A stretch of DNA of 64,000 bases from an uncultured Flaviramulus sp. (lineage in GTDB: Bacteria; Bacteroidota; Bacteroidia; Flavobacteriales; Flavobacteriaceae). Below are positions 56,401 through 64,000 of the stretch, one piece after another. The notes beneath the pieces were generated by a model, which ran no database searches, was not told the origin of the DNA, and saw nothing but the letters and a program-made list of their open reading frames with translations. Made by a program: the position numbers and the translations under genes. The first letter of the stretch is position 1. Each line of letters begins with the position of its first letter. The stretch is from assembly GCA_947495125.1 (NCBI GenBank), contig CANLXL010000011.1, forward strand, positions 96,385 through 160,384. The letters are read 5' to 3'.

Positions 56401-56805
56401 AATGTGAAGGAAGTTTCTAAAAAAGATGGCACCCATGCCGTTTATATCTGGGGCTATAATGAACAATACCCTATCGCAAAACTGGAGAATTTTACAAGCG
56501 CGCAGATCACAACCACAGTCCAAAATCTGATCAATGCTGCAGTAACGGCGTCAAATAATGATACTTCTGATAGTTTAGAAAATAGTTTACGAACGGCCTT
56601 AACCAATTTACGTAATACCTCGGCCTTAGCCGGTGCCATGGTAAGCACCTACACTTACGACCCGCTTATAGGCGTCACCAGTATGACAGACCCAAAGGGC
56701 TATACCTCCTATTACGAATACGACGACTTTAACCGCTTAGAACTGGTCAAAGATGCTGATGGTCATATTTTAAGTAAAAACGAATACCATTATAAAGGTC
56801 AATAA
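53425..56805 (+). CDS. Large secreted YD-repeat protein, first gene of a DUF6443/RHS system
   Basis: A 1126-residue protein from the ATG at 53425, which starts a clear signal peptide (MKTRFLFLLVFLLMCFNPVFGQ); an in-frame start at 53362 would hide it. It is beta-rich with many YD-type units (for example KGYTSYYEYDDFNRLELVKDADG at the C-terminus) and an N-terminal half with NTGIPIYTI and LGWTLNSGGAI, typical of SpvB/TcB-like shell proteins. By family analogy it would form part of a hollow shell around an RHS toxin. It is followed by two cotranscribed secreted genes. Its export route is unknown; no T9SS tail is present. Confidence 0.82.
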   Translation: MKTRFLFLLVFLLMCFNPVFGQDLKPELDAYAPVSPNAASLGKYGLFPVNYNLGKVNTGIPIYTINTGTQELPISLSYNTGGIRVNELASWVGLGWTLNSGGAIIRNTKGIPEDISAATDIIDLDNAAYNETNYEYLYAVWSGNKDSQSDEFIINAPGISGTFYFNWDDQNNIVFSDHSKAKVTILSNAEIEVIRTDGTTLRFGTALDDHDATEVSKMPTTDYRGQYNYISAWYLTEMISPKGDVITFKYKGLLNKGDYPVASGENVSLPTPGSIKGTYPNQRYSDKKYLERIEFNNGYVLFNSALGRQDLADEYRLDTIKVYSGSYGGTSTLVNEFTFNYSYFSRSGGSYPTGYTGIQGTDTFTGTRLTNSRTKSLRLDKVIAGKNGVGQEHEFDYNSTTLPLRGSNRQDQWGYANGNSGSLLLPTSGTFSATSSFGSLGSPTNYDVGTGDRNGNEAKMKAGILEKITYPTGGYTVFEYDTYKETYQTTIPTYSNKTEAIQAYGTACDPNTYPPTSNTTFHIGSNYVSGSGKLHITFTESDGLGNGFTRVEHNNTIYSGPTNGSTSSSSQIVNVNFSQGFHTLEAYEYRGGNTNSAQGCAFATISASWQEDNGATTTITHEDVYGGLRIKSIKNYDGVSSTPVTIKEFEYGSPNVLQPKKDRSEMSFFLNQNRSLNLLVSTNVGYDNNIGGRPIVEYGGVTETNISAVNAGDNGKTTYAYNTIPSQRLLEFVAPIAFKHPQLVLMDLEEYGLVGTIFDSALNADTFSFYRTDNWRYGTLKNKIVHKNIGTVQSPSYTIVSKTENEYTTLTTSDIKINLVSKIWMRGDIFDEGNWYAPDSNQIYGYHNYHFSYFIGEISLGREALSQTITTNYDTNGANPVVQTTNYFYDNLSHMQLTRTETTNSKGELLKTKTSFAHDVNDQTLIGKNRIAEPVKIESFKKVGSNPEVKLIEQKTLYDTFGTNYLPEFIQTSKGSGALTTRIEYHDYYANGNVKEVSKKDGTHAVYIWGYNEQYPIAKLENFTSAQITTTVQNLINAAVTASNNDTSDSLENSLRTALTNLRNTSALAGAMVSTYTYDPLIGVTSMTDPKGYTSYYEYDDFNRLELVKDADGHILSKNEYHYKGQ

Positions 56806-56825
56806 TCATTTAAAACATATACATC

Positions 56826-57239
56826 ATGTCATATCTATATAAAATATTAACCATCACTGTGCTTCTGGCCTCCTTAAGCGCATCGGGACAATTACAAAGC
56901 GAATACACCCTGGACAGTGATCAGATTACCGTCTTTGAAACCAGTAAAACCCTAAGCTCCAAACTCATTAAAACCGGAGACACCTTAAACTGGGAACAGC
57001 AGGAAGCGGGTAGCACCAATACCATAAGTTACGCCATTACCGGAATTACAGGACACTGGGATGCCGGCACTTCTCTTGGAGAATTAAGCTATACCCTAAA
57101 CAAAGAAGGTTTCACGGCCGTAATTTTTACACTCAACGGGACGGAAAACAACGGCTTACAAGCCACTCTAAGCATCCAGGAAGGCGATCAACCGGCCTTG
57201 GTATACACCTTTAACATTACCAATATTATTTATCCATAA
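56826..57239 (+). CDS. Small secreted protein of the YD/RHS operon
   Basis: A 137-residue protein with a signal peptide to about residue 22. The mature part is beta-rich with no cysteine (TGHWDAGTSLGELSYTLNKEGFTAVIFTLNG). I do not recognise a family. It lies 20 bp after the large YD gene and 10 bp before the DUF6443/RHS gene, so it belongs to the same transcription unit. A structural or chaperone role within the shell is possible but only inferred. Confidence 0.65.
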   Translation: MSYLYKILTITVLLASLSASGQLQSEYTLDSDQITVFETSKTLSSKLIKTGDTLNWEQQEAGSTNTISYAITGITGHWDAGTSLGELSYTLNKEGFTAVIFTLNGTENNGLQATLSIQEGDQPALVYTFNITNIIYP

Positions 57240-57249
57240 TACAAGCGCT

Positions 57250-60200
57250 ATGACACATTTAATCAAAATTCATCAAAATCAGGTTATAATAGCCCTAATG
57301 ATCTTATTTGGAGGCATGCAGCTCTCCTATGGGCAGATAACAGGAAATACAAGCGTTCAGGAGAATAGTACGCATATTTATCAGTTTTCTAATGGTGGAA
57401 GTTATACGCCCAGTTGGATCATCTCCGGTGGCACCCTATTAAGCTCCTGGAGTGCCGGAAACACCTATTATGTCGAAGCCAAATGGGACGGTGGTATGCC
57501 CAATGGGACGGTGGTATTTACCCCTACAAATAATTATTTATATGTTTATATTGCCACAGCGGCGCCCTCTACCCCATCCACACCCACCATTCAAAGCAGC
57601 ACCTGTGGGAGTACGGTATTGGCCCGTGGCACGCCTCCCAGTGGGGTGACCTGGTATTGGCAATCCAGCAGTAGTGGCACCAGTACATCGAATTCCAGTA
57701 CGACCATTACCAAAACCAGTAGTGGCACACAGTATTTAAGAGCTAGAAATGGCGGTGGGGTATGGAGCTCATCTTCCAGTAGCAGATCCTATACCGTATC
57801 ACAGTCATCCACCTGGTACCAGGATCAGGATGCTGATGGTTTGGGAGATCCCGCTAATACACAATCGGCCTGTACACAACCTTCAGGGTATGTGTCTAAT
57901 AGTAATGACCAATGCCCGACACAATCCGGAACATCAGGAAATAACGGCTGCCCGCCACCGGGGACATTTAGTGATGAAAACTACATCCATAACACCACCT
58001 ATCGTGTAGAAACCACCGATGGCATTAATAACAGTCAGTCGCAAACCCTTGCCAATGACGAAAAGATCGAAGCCATCACCTATTTTGATGGGTTGGGCAG
58101 AGGCATGCAAAGTATCGGTATCAGAGCCGGAGGTGATAGCGAAGATATTGTAACCCATATCGCTTATGATGATTTTGGTAGACAGGATAAGGATTATTTA
58201 CCTTATGCCGTATCCGGAAATAGTGGGCTATATATCTCATCTGCACTTAGTGGTACCAATAGTTTTTATAATACGTCTAAATATGAAAATACGACCAATC
58301 CCTATTCTGAAAAGGGTTTAGAAGACTCACCACTAAGTCGTGTTTTAGAACAAGGCGCTCCGGGGACAGATTGGGCAATTAGTGGTTCCCATACCATTAA
58401 ATTCGGTTATGAGTCCAATAGTACAAGCGAGGTTAAAATATACGGTGTCAGTTTAAGTTTTGCCAACAATACCTATACCCCGACCTTAACCGGAGGCACC
58501 TCCGATTACACCGCAGGCAAACTCTATAAAACCATAACTAAAGATGAAAACTGGACCTCAGGTCTAGACCATACCACTGAAGAATTTAAAGATCTGCATG
58601 GACGGGTGATCTTAAAACGCACCTATAATAACAGTACCAAACATGACACGTATTACGTCTATGATGATTATGGGAATTTAAGTTATGTGTTACCACCTTT
58701 GGCTAACGCTGATGATAATATACCCACTGCGACCGAGTTGGACAATCTATGCTACCAATACAAATACGACGACAGAAACCGTTTGGTTGAAAAGAAGATC
58801 CCCGGAAAAGGTTGGGAGTATATTGTTTACGATAACTTAGACCGTCCCGTATTAACCCAGGACGCCAACCAACGTGTGCCATCAACCAATGAATGGTTGT
58901 TTACCAAATATGATGCTTTAGGCAGGGTGATCTATACCGGGACATTCGATTCTAACAACTCCAGAACCACCTTGCAAAACACCTTTAACGGTAAAACGGC
59001 CGTCCAAAATTATGAGACCAAGGTGACTTCAGGTACCGGATATGCCGGGTCTTACTATACCAATAGTGATTATCCAAGTACGGGTATCGATATTTTAACC
59101 ATCAATTATTACGATAATTATACCTTTAACAAAGTCTCGGGAAATTCGGAATCTTCTTATACCATCACCCCCGCAACCAATGTTAAGGGATTAGCCACGG
59201 GAAACAAGGTTAAAGTGTTAACCACCAGCGATTGGATCACGACAGTAACCTATTATGATGACAAATCCAGACCCATTTATGTCTATAGCTTTAATGATTA
59301 TTTAAATACCACCGATAAGGTGAAAAGCAAGCTCGATTTTGCCGGACAAATCATTGAAACGACGAGCACTCATGCCAGAACAGGTTACAGTACCATAACT
59401 ACTATAGATAAATTTGAGTATGACCACACCGGAAGGCTTATAGAACAAACCGAAAAACTAGATAATCAAATCTCACGACGCCTTGTAAAAAATAATTATG
59501 ATGAACTGGGACAATTAGAATCTAAATTTGTGGATAATGGTACCCAGGATGGGTTTAAAGATCTGGTAGGCATATCGACGTCTAATGATGAGATAACCAA
59601 AACAGCCTCCAACGGATGGAGTAATGGCGGCTTTGCTACTAAAGGCAGTTTTGCCGGTGATGGGTATTTGGAGTACACCATTCCTCAAACTTATAAAAGC
59701 ATGATGATCGGACTTTCAACAGATAATTCCAGTGCCAGTTATACCACTATTGATTATGCCATCTATCATACCTCCGCTAGCATCTATATTTACGAGTCGG
59801 GGTCAAGTAAAGGCTCTAAAACCACATATCAAATTGGTGATGTCTTTAGAGTTGAACGTATTGGTAGTACGATTAACTATTTAAAAAATGGAGTTGTTTT
59901 TTATACCTCCTTAACGGCCTCATCGGGCTCTCTTTTAGGCGATGCCACCATATACCATAGTCAGGCTAAAATTGAAGACCTAAAAATAGTAGATAACAGT
60001 AAAGGCATTCAAACCGTCGATTACACCTATAACATCCGTGGTTGGCTTAAAGAAATCAATGATGTGAGTAGTTTAGGAACGGATCTGTTTGGGTTTAAAC
60101 TCAATTACAACACGGTAGACCATACCGGGACAAAACTTTATAATGGGAATATCGCTGAAACCGAGTGGAAAACTAAAAACGACAATGCACTGCGTTGGTA

Positions 60201-61803
60201 TCGCTATGGGTATGATGCTTTAAATAGAATTACCAGTGCTACAGATAATATTAACCGTTATAGTTTAAGCAATCTTACTTATGATAAAAACGGGAATATC
60301 TTAACGCTTAATAGAGGTGGTCATAAAGTTGCACAACCGGTTTCTACTAATAGTGCCCATTTTGCGACCAACATGGATATACTAAGTTATGTCTATGAAT
60401 CCAATAGTAATAAACTAAAAAGTGTCAACGATACAGGTTATGAAAGTTATGGGTTTAAAGAAATAGCCAACAATACCATTGAATATGATTATGATACCAA
60501 TGGTAATATGATCGAAGACGATAACAAAGGCATCGCCGATATTGATTACAACCATTTAAATTTACCCACAAAAGTCACTTTTACAGGTAGTAATAAATAT
60601 ATTGATTATATTTACGATGCGACCGGTATAAAACTTAAAAAGAAAGTCACAGATGGTTCTGCTACTGAAACATTTTATGCAGGTAATTATGTATATGAAG
60701 GCAGTTCTTTGAAATTCTTTAACCACCCTGAAGGCTATATAGATGCTTCCGGTTCTGGGTACGAGTATGTGTATCAATATAAAGACCATTTAGGAAATGT
60801 ACGTCTGAGTTATCAGGATAGTGATAGTGATGGGATTGCTGAAAGCTCTGAAATACTGGAGGAGAACAACTACTATCCTTTTGGGCTTAAACATAAAGGG
60901 TATAATGATGTTATAAGTGGTAGAGACCATAAATGGGAATACTTAGGTCAAGAATTTCAAGATGAACTTGGTTTAAATTGGACATCTTACAAATGGAGAA
61001 ATGCGGACCCCGCATTAGGAAGGTTTTTTGGTTCAGACCCAATTGCAGAAGATTATTATTATCAAACGAACTATCAATTTGCCTCTAATAATCCTATTTG
61101 GAAAGTAGAGCTTGAAGGGTTAGAAGGAGTTACAACTAATGATGGTACTGACCTTACTGACTTTGATGGTTGGACACGTATTGAAAATGACCAGTTTGTT
61201 AGACATTTATCGCCTGAACAATTAAATAAAAATAAAAAAAATGCATATTTGATGACTGGACTTGCTATTTTAGCAGGAACTACAGGTGGATTAGCTGTTG
61301 AAGCTATTGGAGCGGATGCTATTGGAACTTTTGTCGTAAATGAGCTAAAAGATGAAGCCTTGTCTCAAGCAACTGGAGGTGCAAGTGATGTTCTTGATTT
61401 AACAAAAATGATTACCAAAGGAGGTAAAAGTTTATTAAAAAATGAACTTAATGTTGGAACATATGATGAATTAATTAAAGCTGGCACAAAAGGTGATAAT
61501 ATAACACCACATCATATGCCTGCAAATGATTTTATGAATAGTAAAGGAGTTAGCAAAGGTGAAGGTGTTTCTATGAATATGGAACAACCAACACCTGGTA
61601 AGGGAGGCAGACATAGACAAACAAACTCTTATGGAAGAAAATCAGATAAAAGCATATCAGCTAGGTCATCTCTTGCTAGAGATATTATGGATGCAAGAAG
61701 TATATACAGAAGTGAAAGATTATATGGTCAAAAAGTCCGAGACGGACTACAAACTGTGATAAAAATGAATAAAACTAAATTTCCTAAATTGTTCAAAAAA
61801 TAA
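57250..61803 (+). CDS. DUF6443-RHS protein with C-terminal toxin-like tip
   Basis: A 1517-residue secreted protein. Signal peptide to about residue 29 (SYGQ). Residues ~30-235 are Ser/Thr-rich beta domains with a TSP3-like DQDADGLGD. The DUF6443 domain starts near 240 (TYRVETTDGIN ... AITYFDGLGRGMQS). A YD-repeat region runs to an RHS core end, PFGLKHKGYN ... GQEFQDELGLNWTSYKWRNADPALGRFFGSDPIAE (about 1211-1275). The tip (~1290-1517) is more AT-rich and carries NITPHHMPANDFM and GGRHRQTNSYGR, then DARSIYRSERLYG. The paired histidines suggest a nuclease-like effector, not a named one. The Imm30-like gene follows by 4 bp. Confidence 0.88.
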   Translation: MTHLIKIHQNQVIIALMILFGGMQLSYGQITGNTSVQENSTHIYQFSNGGSYTPSWIISGGTLLSSWSAGNTYYVEAKWDGGMPNGTVVFTPTNNYLYVYIATAAPSTPSTPTIQSSTCGSTVLARGTPPSGVTWYWQSSSSGTSTSNSSTTITKTSSGTQYLRARNGGGVWSSSSSSRSYTVSQSSTWYQDQDADGLGDPANTQSACTQPSGYVSNSNDQCPTQSGTSGNNGCPPPGTFSDENYIHNTTYRVETTDGINNSQSQTLANDEKIEAITYFDGLGRGMQSIGIRAGGDSEDIVTHIAYDDFGRQDKDYLPYAVSGNSGLYISSALSGTNSFYNTSKYENTTNPYSEKGLEDSPLSRVLEQGAPGTDWAISGSHTIKFGYESNSTSEVKIYGVSLSFANNTYTPTLTGGTSDYTAGKLYKTITKDENWTSGLDHTTEEFKDLHGRVILKRTYNNSTKHDTYYVYDDYGNLSYVLPPLANADDNIPTATELDNLCYQYKYDDRNRLVEKKIPGKGWEYIVYDNLDRPVLTQDANQRVPSTNEWLFTKYDALGRVIYTGTFDSNNSRTTLQNTFNGKTAVQNYETKVTSGTGYAGSYYTNSDYPSTGIDILTINYYDNYTFNKVSGNSESSYTITPATNVKGLATGNKVKVLTTSDWITTVTYYDDKSRPIYVYSFNDYLNTTDKVKSKLDFAGQIIETTSTHARTGYSTITTIDKFEYDHTGRLIEQTEKLDNQISRRLVKNNYDELGQLESKFVDNGTQDGFKDLVGISTSNDEITKTASNGWSNGGFATKGSFAGDGYLEYTIPQTYKSMMIGLSTDNSSASYTTIDYAIYHTSASIYIYESGSSKGSKTTYQIGDVFRVERIGSTINYLKNGVVFYTSLTASSGSLLGDATIYHSQAKIEDLKIVDNSKGIQTVDYTYNIRGWLKEINDVSSLGTDLFGFKLNYNTVDHTGTKLYNGNIAETEWKTKNDNALRWYRYGYDALNRITSATDNINRYSLSNLTYDKNGNILTLNRGGHKVAQPVSTNSAHFATNMDILSYVYESNSNKLKSVNDTGYESYGFKEIANNTIEYDYDTNGNMIEDDNKGIADIDYNHLNLPTKVTFTGSNKYIDYIYDATGIKLKKKVTDGSATETFYAGNYVYEGSSLKFFNHPEGYIDASGSGYEYVYQYKDHLGNVRLSYQDSDSDGIAESSEILEENNYYPFGLKHKGYNDVISGRDHKWEYLGQEFQDELGLNWTSYKWRNADPALGRFFGSDPIAEDYYYQTNYQFASNNPIWKVELEGLEGVTTNDGTDLTDFDGWTRIENDQFVRHLSPEQLNKNKKNAYLMTGLAILAGTTGGLAVEAIGADAIGTFVVNELKDEALSQATGGASDVLDLTKMITKGGKSLLKNELNVGTYDELIKAGTKGDNITPHHMPANDFMNSKGVSKGEGVSMNMEQPTPGKGGRHRQTNSYGRKSDKSISARSSLARDIMDARSIYRSERLYGQKVRDGLQTVIKMNKTKFPKLFKK

Positions 61804-61807
61804 GTAA

Positions 61808-62281
61808 ATGACGGAATTGATTAATGATTTAAAATTAATATTGACTCAAAGTGATTCTGACTTAGTCATAAAATTTGAAAATAAATTAGAAGAAATATAT
61901 CTAACTAATGATTCAGCAATTATTTCAGAACTAGTTAAGGTTATGGATGATACATTTGAATTTGATGAACTAATGTTTTCAATAATTCACACAATTGAAT
62001 CTTTTGAAGATAATGTATATGTAAAAGAAATTATTAGTTCAACACCATATTTCATCTTGAAATCACCTAGATGGGCTTCAATTGTTTATATGAGAATTAT
62101 TAATTCTCCCGAAACATTAAAAAGCTATATTAATGAAGTTAAAAAAACTTCTAATGAAAATAAGGAAATTATAAAAATTTTGTTAACCTCTATGGCTAAT
62201 AGAGGAGATGTAATTAAAATGAAAGTTGATGATTTATTGAATATTATAGAAACTAGTAATATAGGACCCAAAGATTCTTAA
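61808..62281 (+). CDS. Imm30-like immunity protein
   Basis: A 157-residue acidic cytoplasmic protein, all-helical. The segment ELMFSIIHTIESFEDNVYVKEII in the middle and SPRWASIVYMRIINSPETLKSYINEV match the pattern I recall for the Imm30 immunity family (MFxxxHxIExF ... W ... RIxNS). It starts 4 bp after the RHS gene. It would bind and neutralise the tip toxin so that producing cells are protected. It has the AT-rich composition of the tip, as expected for a pair transferred together. A strong terminator follows. Confidence 0.78.
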   Translation: MTELINDLKLILTQSDSDLVIKFENKLEEIYLTNDSAIISELVKVMDDTFEFDELMFSIIHTIESFEDNVYVKEIISSTPYFILKSPRWASIVYMRIINSPETLKSYINEVKKTSNENKEIIKILLTSMANRGDVIKMKVDDLLNIIETSNIGPKDS

Positions 62282-62343
62282 ACCACCGTGTCCATCATTT
62301 AACGATGTAACCACATTCACAGGTTTACAAACGTAAATAAATT

Positions 62344-62376
62344 AAAAACAGTACTCAAATGGGTGCTGTTTTTTTT
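62344..62376 (+). terminator. Rho-independent terminator of the YD/RHS-immunity operon
   Basis: Stem AAAAACAGTAC / GTGCTGTTTTT with one G-T pair and an 8-base loop, ending in eight T residues. It lies 62 bp after the immunity gene. Confidence 0.8.
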
Positions 62377-62464
62377 ATTGTATAAATTTTTCATGTCAAT
62401 TAGGTTATTTGGATTGCTCTATATTGTTATTATATATAATAACTTAACAACCAAAGCTAAGTTA

Positions 62465-62510
62465 CATAATGCGTAGTTATAGTACTAAAGTAGCTATAAC
62501 GGACATTATG
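62465..62510. repeat. Imperfect palindrome near the module border
   Basis: CATAATG and CATTATG form an outer 7-bp stem. GTTATAG and CTATAAC form an inner 7-bp stem, separated by an internal loop and capped by 11 bases. It lies between the terminator and the 146-bp repeat. Confidence 0.5.
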
Positions 62511-62554
62511 CAAAATAGCAGAATTATATAGAGTTTAAGACTCAATTCAATCGC

Positions 62555-62700
62555 CCCGCTAGCGCTCGACTGTGTCGGGTGCCGTATTGAGTAAGAAAAT
62601 AAATAAAAGCTATTTTAAGAAATTAAGGTAGCTTTTGTATTTTAGAGGTGATCTAGTAGAAAAATATCATGGGCACTCGTTGCAAACGAGCGCTACGGGG
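62555..62700. repeat. 146-bp module-border direct repeat, copy 1
   Basis: Shares its first 60 bases exactly with 63781-63840 and continues closely through a hairpin (AAAAGCTA ... TAGCTTTT with T-rich tail) and a GGGCACTCGTTGCAAACGAG palindromic end. It starts CCCGCTAGCGCTCG and ends CGGGG, so its ends are also inverted relative to each other. Confidence 0.75.
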
Positions 62701-62718
62701 GAATGATGATGATAATTT

Positions 62719-62893
62719 TATGTATCAATCTAGCTATTCTAAAACTATTTTAAAAAACACAAGAAAAACTCAAATGAAAATAAATGCTAATCAAGCATCT
62801 ATATTATATAAAAATTATAAGGCTGGTAAATTGAATAAACAAAACAATTTCTACAACATACCTTTTTATGGTAGAGTTAAAAGTAACCCATGA
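62719..62893 (+). pseudogene. Short reading frame, possibly remnant of a toxin tip
   Basis: An open frame from the repeat border (in-frame ATGs at 62669, 62720 and 62774) to 62893 encodes a basic peptide: SYSKTILKNTRKTQ, then INANQASILYKNYKAGKLNKQ. Its first residues from the 62669 ATG are just the 146-bp repeat translated. It overlaps or abuts the start of the lipoprotein gene. The basic C-terminal-like sequence followed by a small gene resembles the tail of a toxin plus its immunity gene, but no family is recognised and it may not be expressed. Confidence 0.35.
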
Positions 62894-62903
62894 TTATATA
62901 TAT

Positions 62904-63269
62904 ATGAAAATTAATTATAAAATAGTATTGTTACTAAGTGTGTTACTTTACTCTTGTAAAGAAACCAACAACACAGGAATTTATCTAGGACAATATTTTA
63001 TTAAAGGTCAAGAGATTTATATCAATATTGATAATGGAAAGTTCACATACAAGAAGTCCTTTAAATCTAATTATGTAAGAAGTTCGCCAAAACTTTTGAG
63101 GACTTATTCTTCAAAAAATGACAGCATTAAAGTCCAGTTTAAATTGAATGGAAAAGATAGTGCTGTAAATATTAAGTCGTTAACAGAAAAGATACTTATA
63201 GGGGGTGACAAAGATGGTGATATTTTTATCTATACTGAAGAAAATAAAGACGTATGGATAGTTAATTAA
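62904..63269 (+). CDS. Small lipoprotein, possible orphan immunity protein
   Basis: A 121-residue lipoprotein from the ATG at 62904: MKINYKIVLLLSVLLYSC gives a lipobox with Cys18. An in-frame extension from 62868 would hide the signal. The mature part is beta-rich (GQYFIKGQEIYINIDNGKFTYKK) with no recognised domain. The gene sits between two copies of the 146-bp repeat and is followed by its own terminator. Given the Imm30 gene just upstream, it may be an immunity lipoprotein left from an exchanged cassette; this is inference. Confidence 0.6.
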   Translation: MKINYKIVLLLSVLLYSCKETNNTGIYLGQYFIKGQEIYINIDNGKFTYKKSFKSNYVRSSPKLLRTYSSKNDSIKVQFKLNGKDSAVNIKSLTEKILIGGDKDGDIFIYTEENKDVWIVN

Positions 63270-63346
63270 ATAGGTAGTAGCTCAAATTAGTGGTTAGAGC
63301 AATAAATGTTTTTAAACTATTAATAATCAGTTAAAACTAATAAAAA

Positions 63347-63375
63347 AAACAGGTGTACTTAGTGTATGCCTGTTT
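63347..63375 (+). terminator. Terminator after the small lipoprotein gene
   Basis: Stem AAACAGGTGTAC / GTATGCCTGTTT (12 bp with two G-T pairs) around TTAGT, preceded by a run of A residues. It lies about 78 bp after the lipoprotein stop. The A run makes it usable on the minus strand too. Confidence 0.65.
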
Positions 63376-63633
63376 GGTTCATATATACTCTATATTTTTG
63401 ATGTGATTTTGGTTATTTGTGTTATTGTTGAGTAATATTCAGAAGTTTTAGAAGTTTCGGGTGATATTGTTTTATTCAACTTTCACAGTCTACAATATTT
63501 ATAGTTGATTTTATATTTTTCTATTGAAATACTAAAATAGTTTTTGTACTGTTGAAAAGTGTGAGTGTTTAACTTATTGGCTCTAATAAGTCTAACTTTT
63601 TTATGAAATTATTTATTTTCAGAGTGCAGCTTT

Positions 63634-63664
63634 CCCCGCTAGCGCTAGTTTGTAACTAGTGCCG
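63634..63664. repeat. Partial inverted copy of the repeat end
   Basis: CCCCGCTAGCGCTAG ... AACTAGTGCCG is the reverse complement, with few changes, of the end of repeat copy 2 (63897-63927). Its inner arms GCGCTAGTT and AACTAGTGC can form a hairpin. Confidence 0.65.
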
Positions 63665-63780
63665 TCAAAAAATGTCTCGTCTTAAAAAAAGTTTACATAT
63701 TCATCCTTAATCCGAAAATAGATTGACAACAAAACCTTCAACTAAATCCCCTATGGTGGGTTTTAATTATAAGTAAAGCT

Positions 63781-63927
63781 CCCGCTAGCGCTCGACTGTG
63801 TCGGGTGCCGTATTGAGTAAGAAAATAAATAAAAGCTATTCTAAGAAATTAGAGTAGCTTTTGTATTTTAGATCTGGTAAAGTTGAGACATATTGTGGGC
63901 ACTAGTTACAAACTAGCGCCAGCGGGG
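63781..63927. repeat. 146-bp module-border direct repeat, copy 2
   Basis: First 60 bases identical to 62555-62614, then a near-identical hairpin segment and a diverged palindromic end (GGGCACTAGTTACAAACTAG). The two copies enclose 1.08 kb with the small lipoprotein gene. Confidence 0.75.
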
Positions 63928-64000
63928 CAGCATTAACAGTAAACTATAGGTATGGTTATCAACTTCATAATTTTTTAACGGGTTATAGAGGTGTTCAACG

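Larger units (their letters stand above)
63270..64000. other. AT-rich region with repeats, no gene seen
   Basis: 730 bp to the right edge. It holds a terminator (63347-63375), an inverted copy of the repeat end (63634-63664) and the second 146-bp repeat (63781-63927). The last 70 bases show no reading frame long enough to call; a gene may start beyond the window. Confidence 0.5.

Noticed and set aside
62465..62510. Integron attC-like site
   Set aside because: The GTT- and AAC-containing arms are in the wrong order for attC, do not fit GTTRRRY/RYYYAAC, and no integrase is visible.
1..64000. tRNA, rRNA and riboswitch genes
   Set aside because: No cloverleaf-like segments, conserved rRNA stretches or known riboswitch cores were recognised by eye; a covariance-model search would be needed to exclude small RNAs.

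Overview
The window comes from a member of the Bacteroidota, most likely the family Flavobacteriaceae. The evidence is a SusC/SusD pair, type IX secretion sorting domains (types A and B) on giant surface proteins, TAnnTTTG-type -7 boxes, DUF6443/RHS proteins and AT-rich intergenic DNA. No rRNA, tRNA or CRISPR array was seen. No species can be named from sequence reading alone.

Left part (1-8.4 kb): the 3' end of deoD (purine nucleoside phosphorylase) with a GNAT acetyltransferase and a histidine phosphatase behind it. Convergent to these lies a minus-strand operon for a DUF2891 lipoprotein, an Nramp-fold transporter and the three 5-oxoprolinase subunits PxpA, PxpB and PxpC. An isolated small hypothetical protein follows. 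Next is a minus-strand SusC-SusD-phosphatase locus in which the phosphatase reading frame is broken by a one-base frameshift.

Middle part (13.6-27.5 kb): two very large secreted proteins on the minus strand, with a ComM/YifB-type AAA+ ATPase between them. One is a BspA-like DUF285 protein with a type B sorting domain. The other has leucine-rich repeats, a chain of alternating beta-sandwich and fibronectin III modules, and a type A sorting domain.

Respiratory part (27.8-47.3 kb): a dissimilatory nitrate-to-ammonium region. From right to left on the minus strand it holds napD, napA, a four-heme NapB-like protein, a tetraheme lipoprotein, NrfC-like and NrfD-like quinol dehydrogenase subunits, nrfH, nrfA, a ccsBA fusion for heme attachment and a porin. 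Diverging from napD on the plus strand is a molybdenum cofactor operon (moeA, a ModE-like HTH protein, mobA, moaD, moaE, moaCB, moaA), then an AraC regulator. Three intergenic regions here (napD/moeA, nrfH, porin) share a 12-bp TGACAAATnTCA-like palindrome centred 43.5-44.5 bp upstream of the start predicted from a TAnnTTTG-like box. This suggests one FNR/CRP-type activator controls the whole pathway.

Formate part (48.2-52.8 kb): DUF4202, an FdhF/YdeP-type molybdopterin oxidoreductase and formate-tetrahydrofolate ligase on the minus strand.

Right end (53.4-64 kb): a three-gene YD/RHS system. It has a large YD protein, a small secreted protein and a DUF6443-RHS protein ending in an AT-rich toxin-like tip, followed by an Imm30-like immunity gene. 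Downstream are ~146-bp direct repeats bounding a small module with a lipoprotein gene, consistent with a locus that gains or loses toxin/immunity cassettes.
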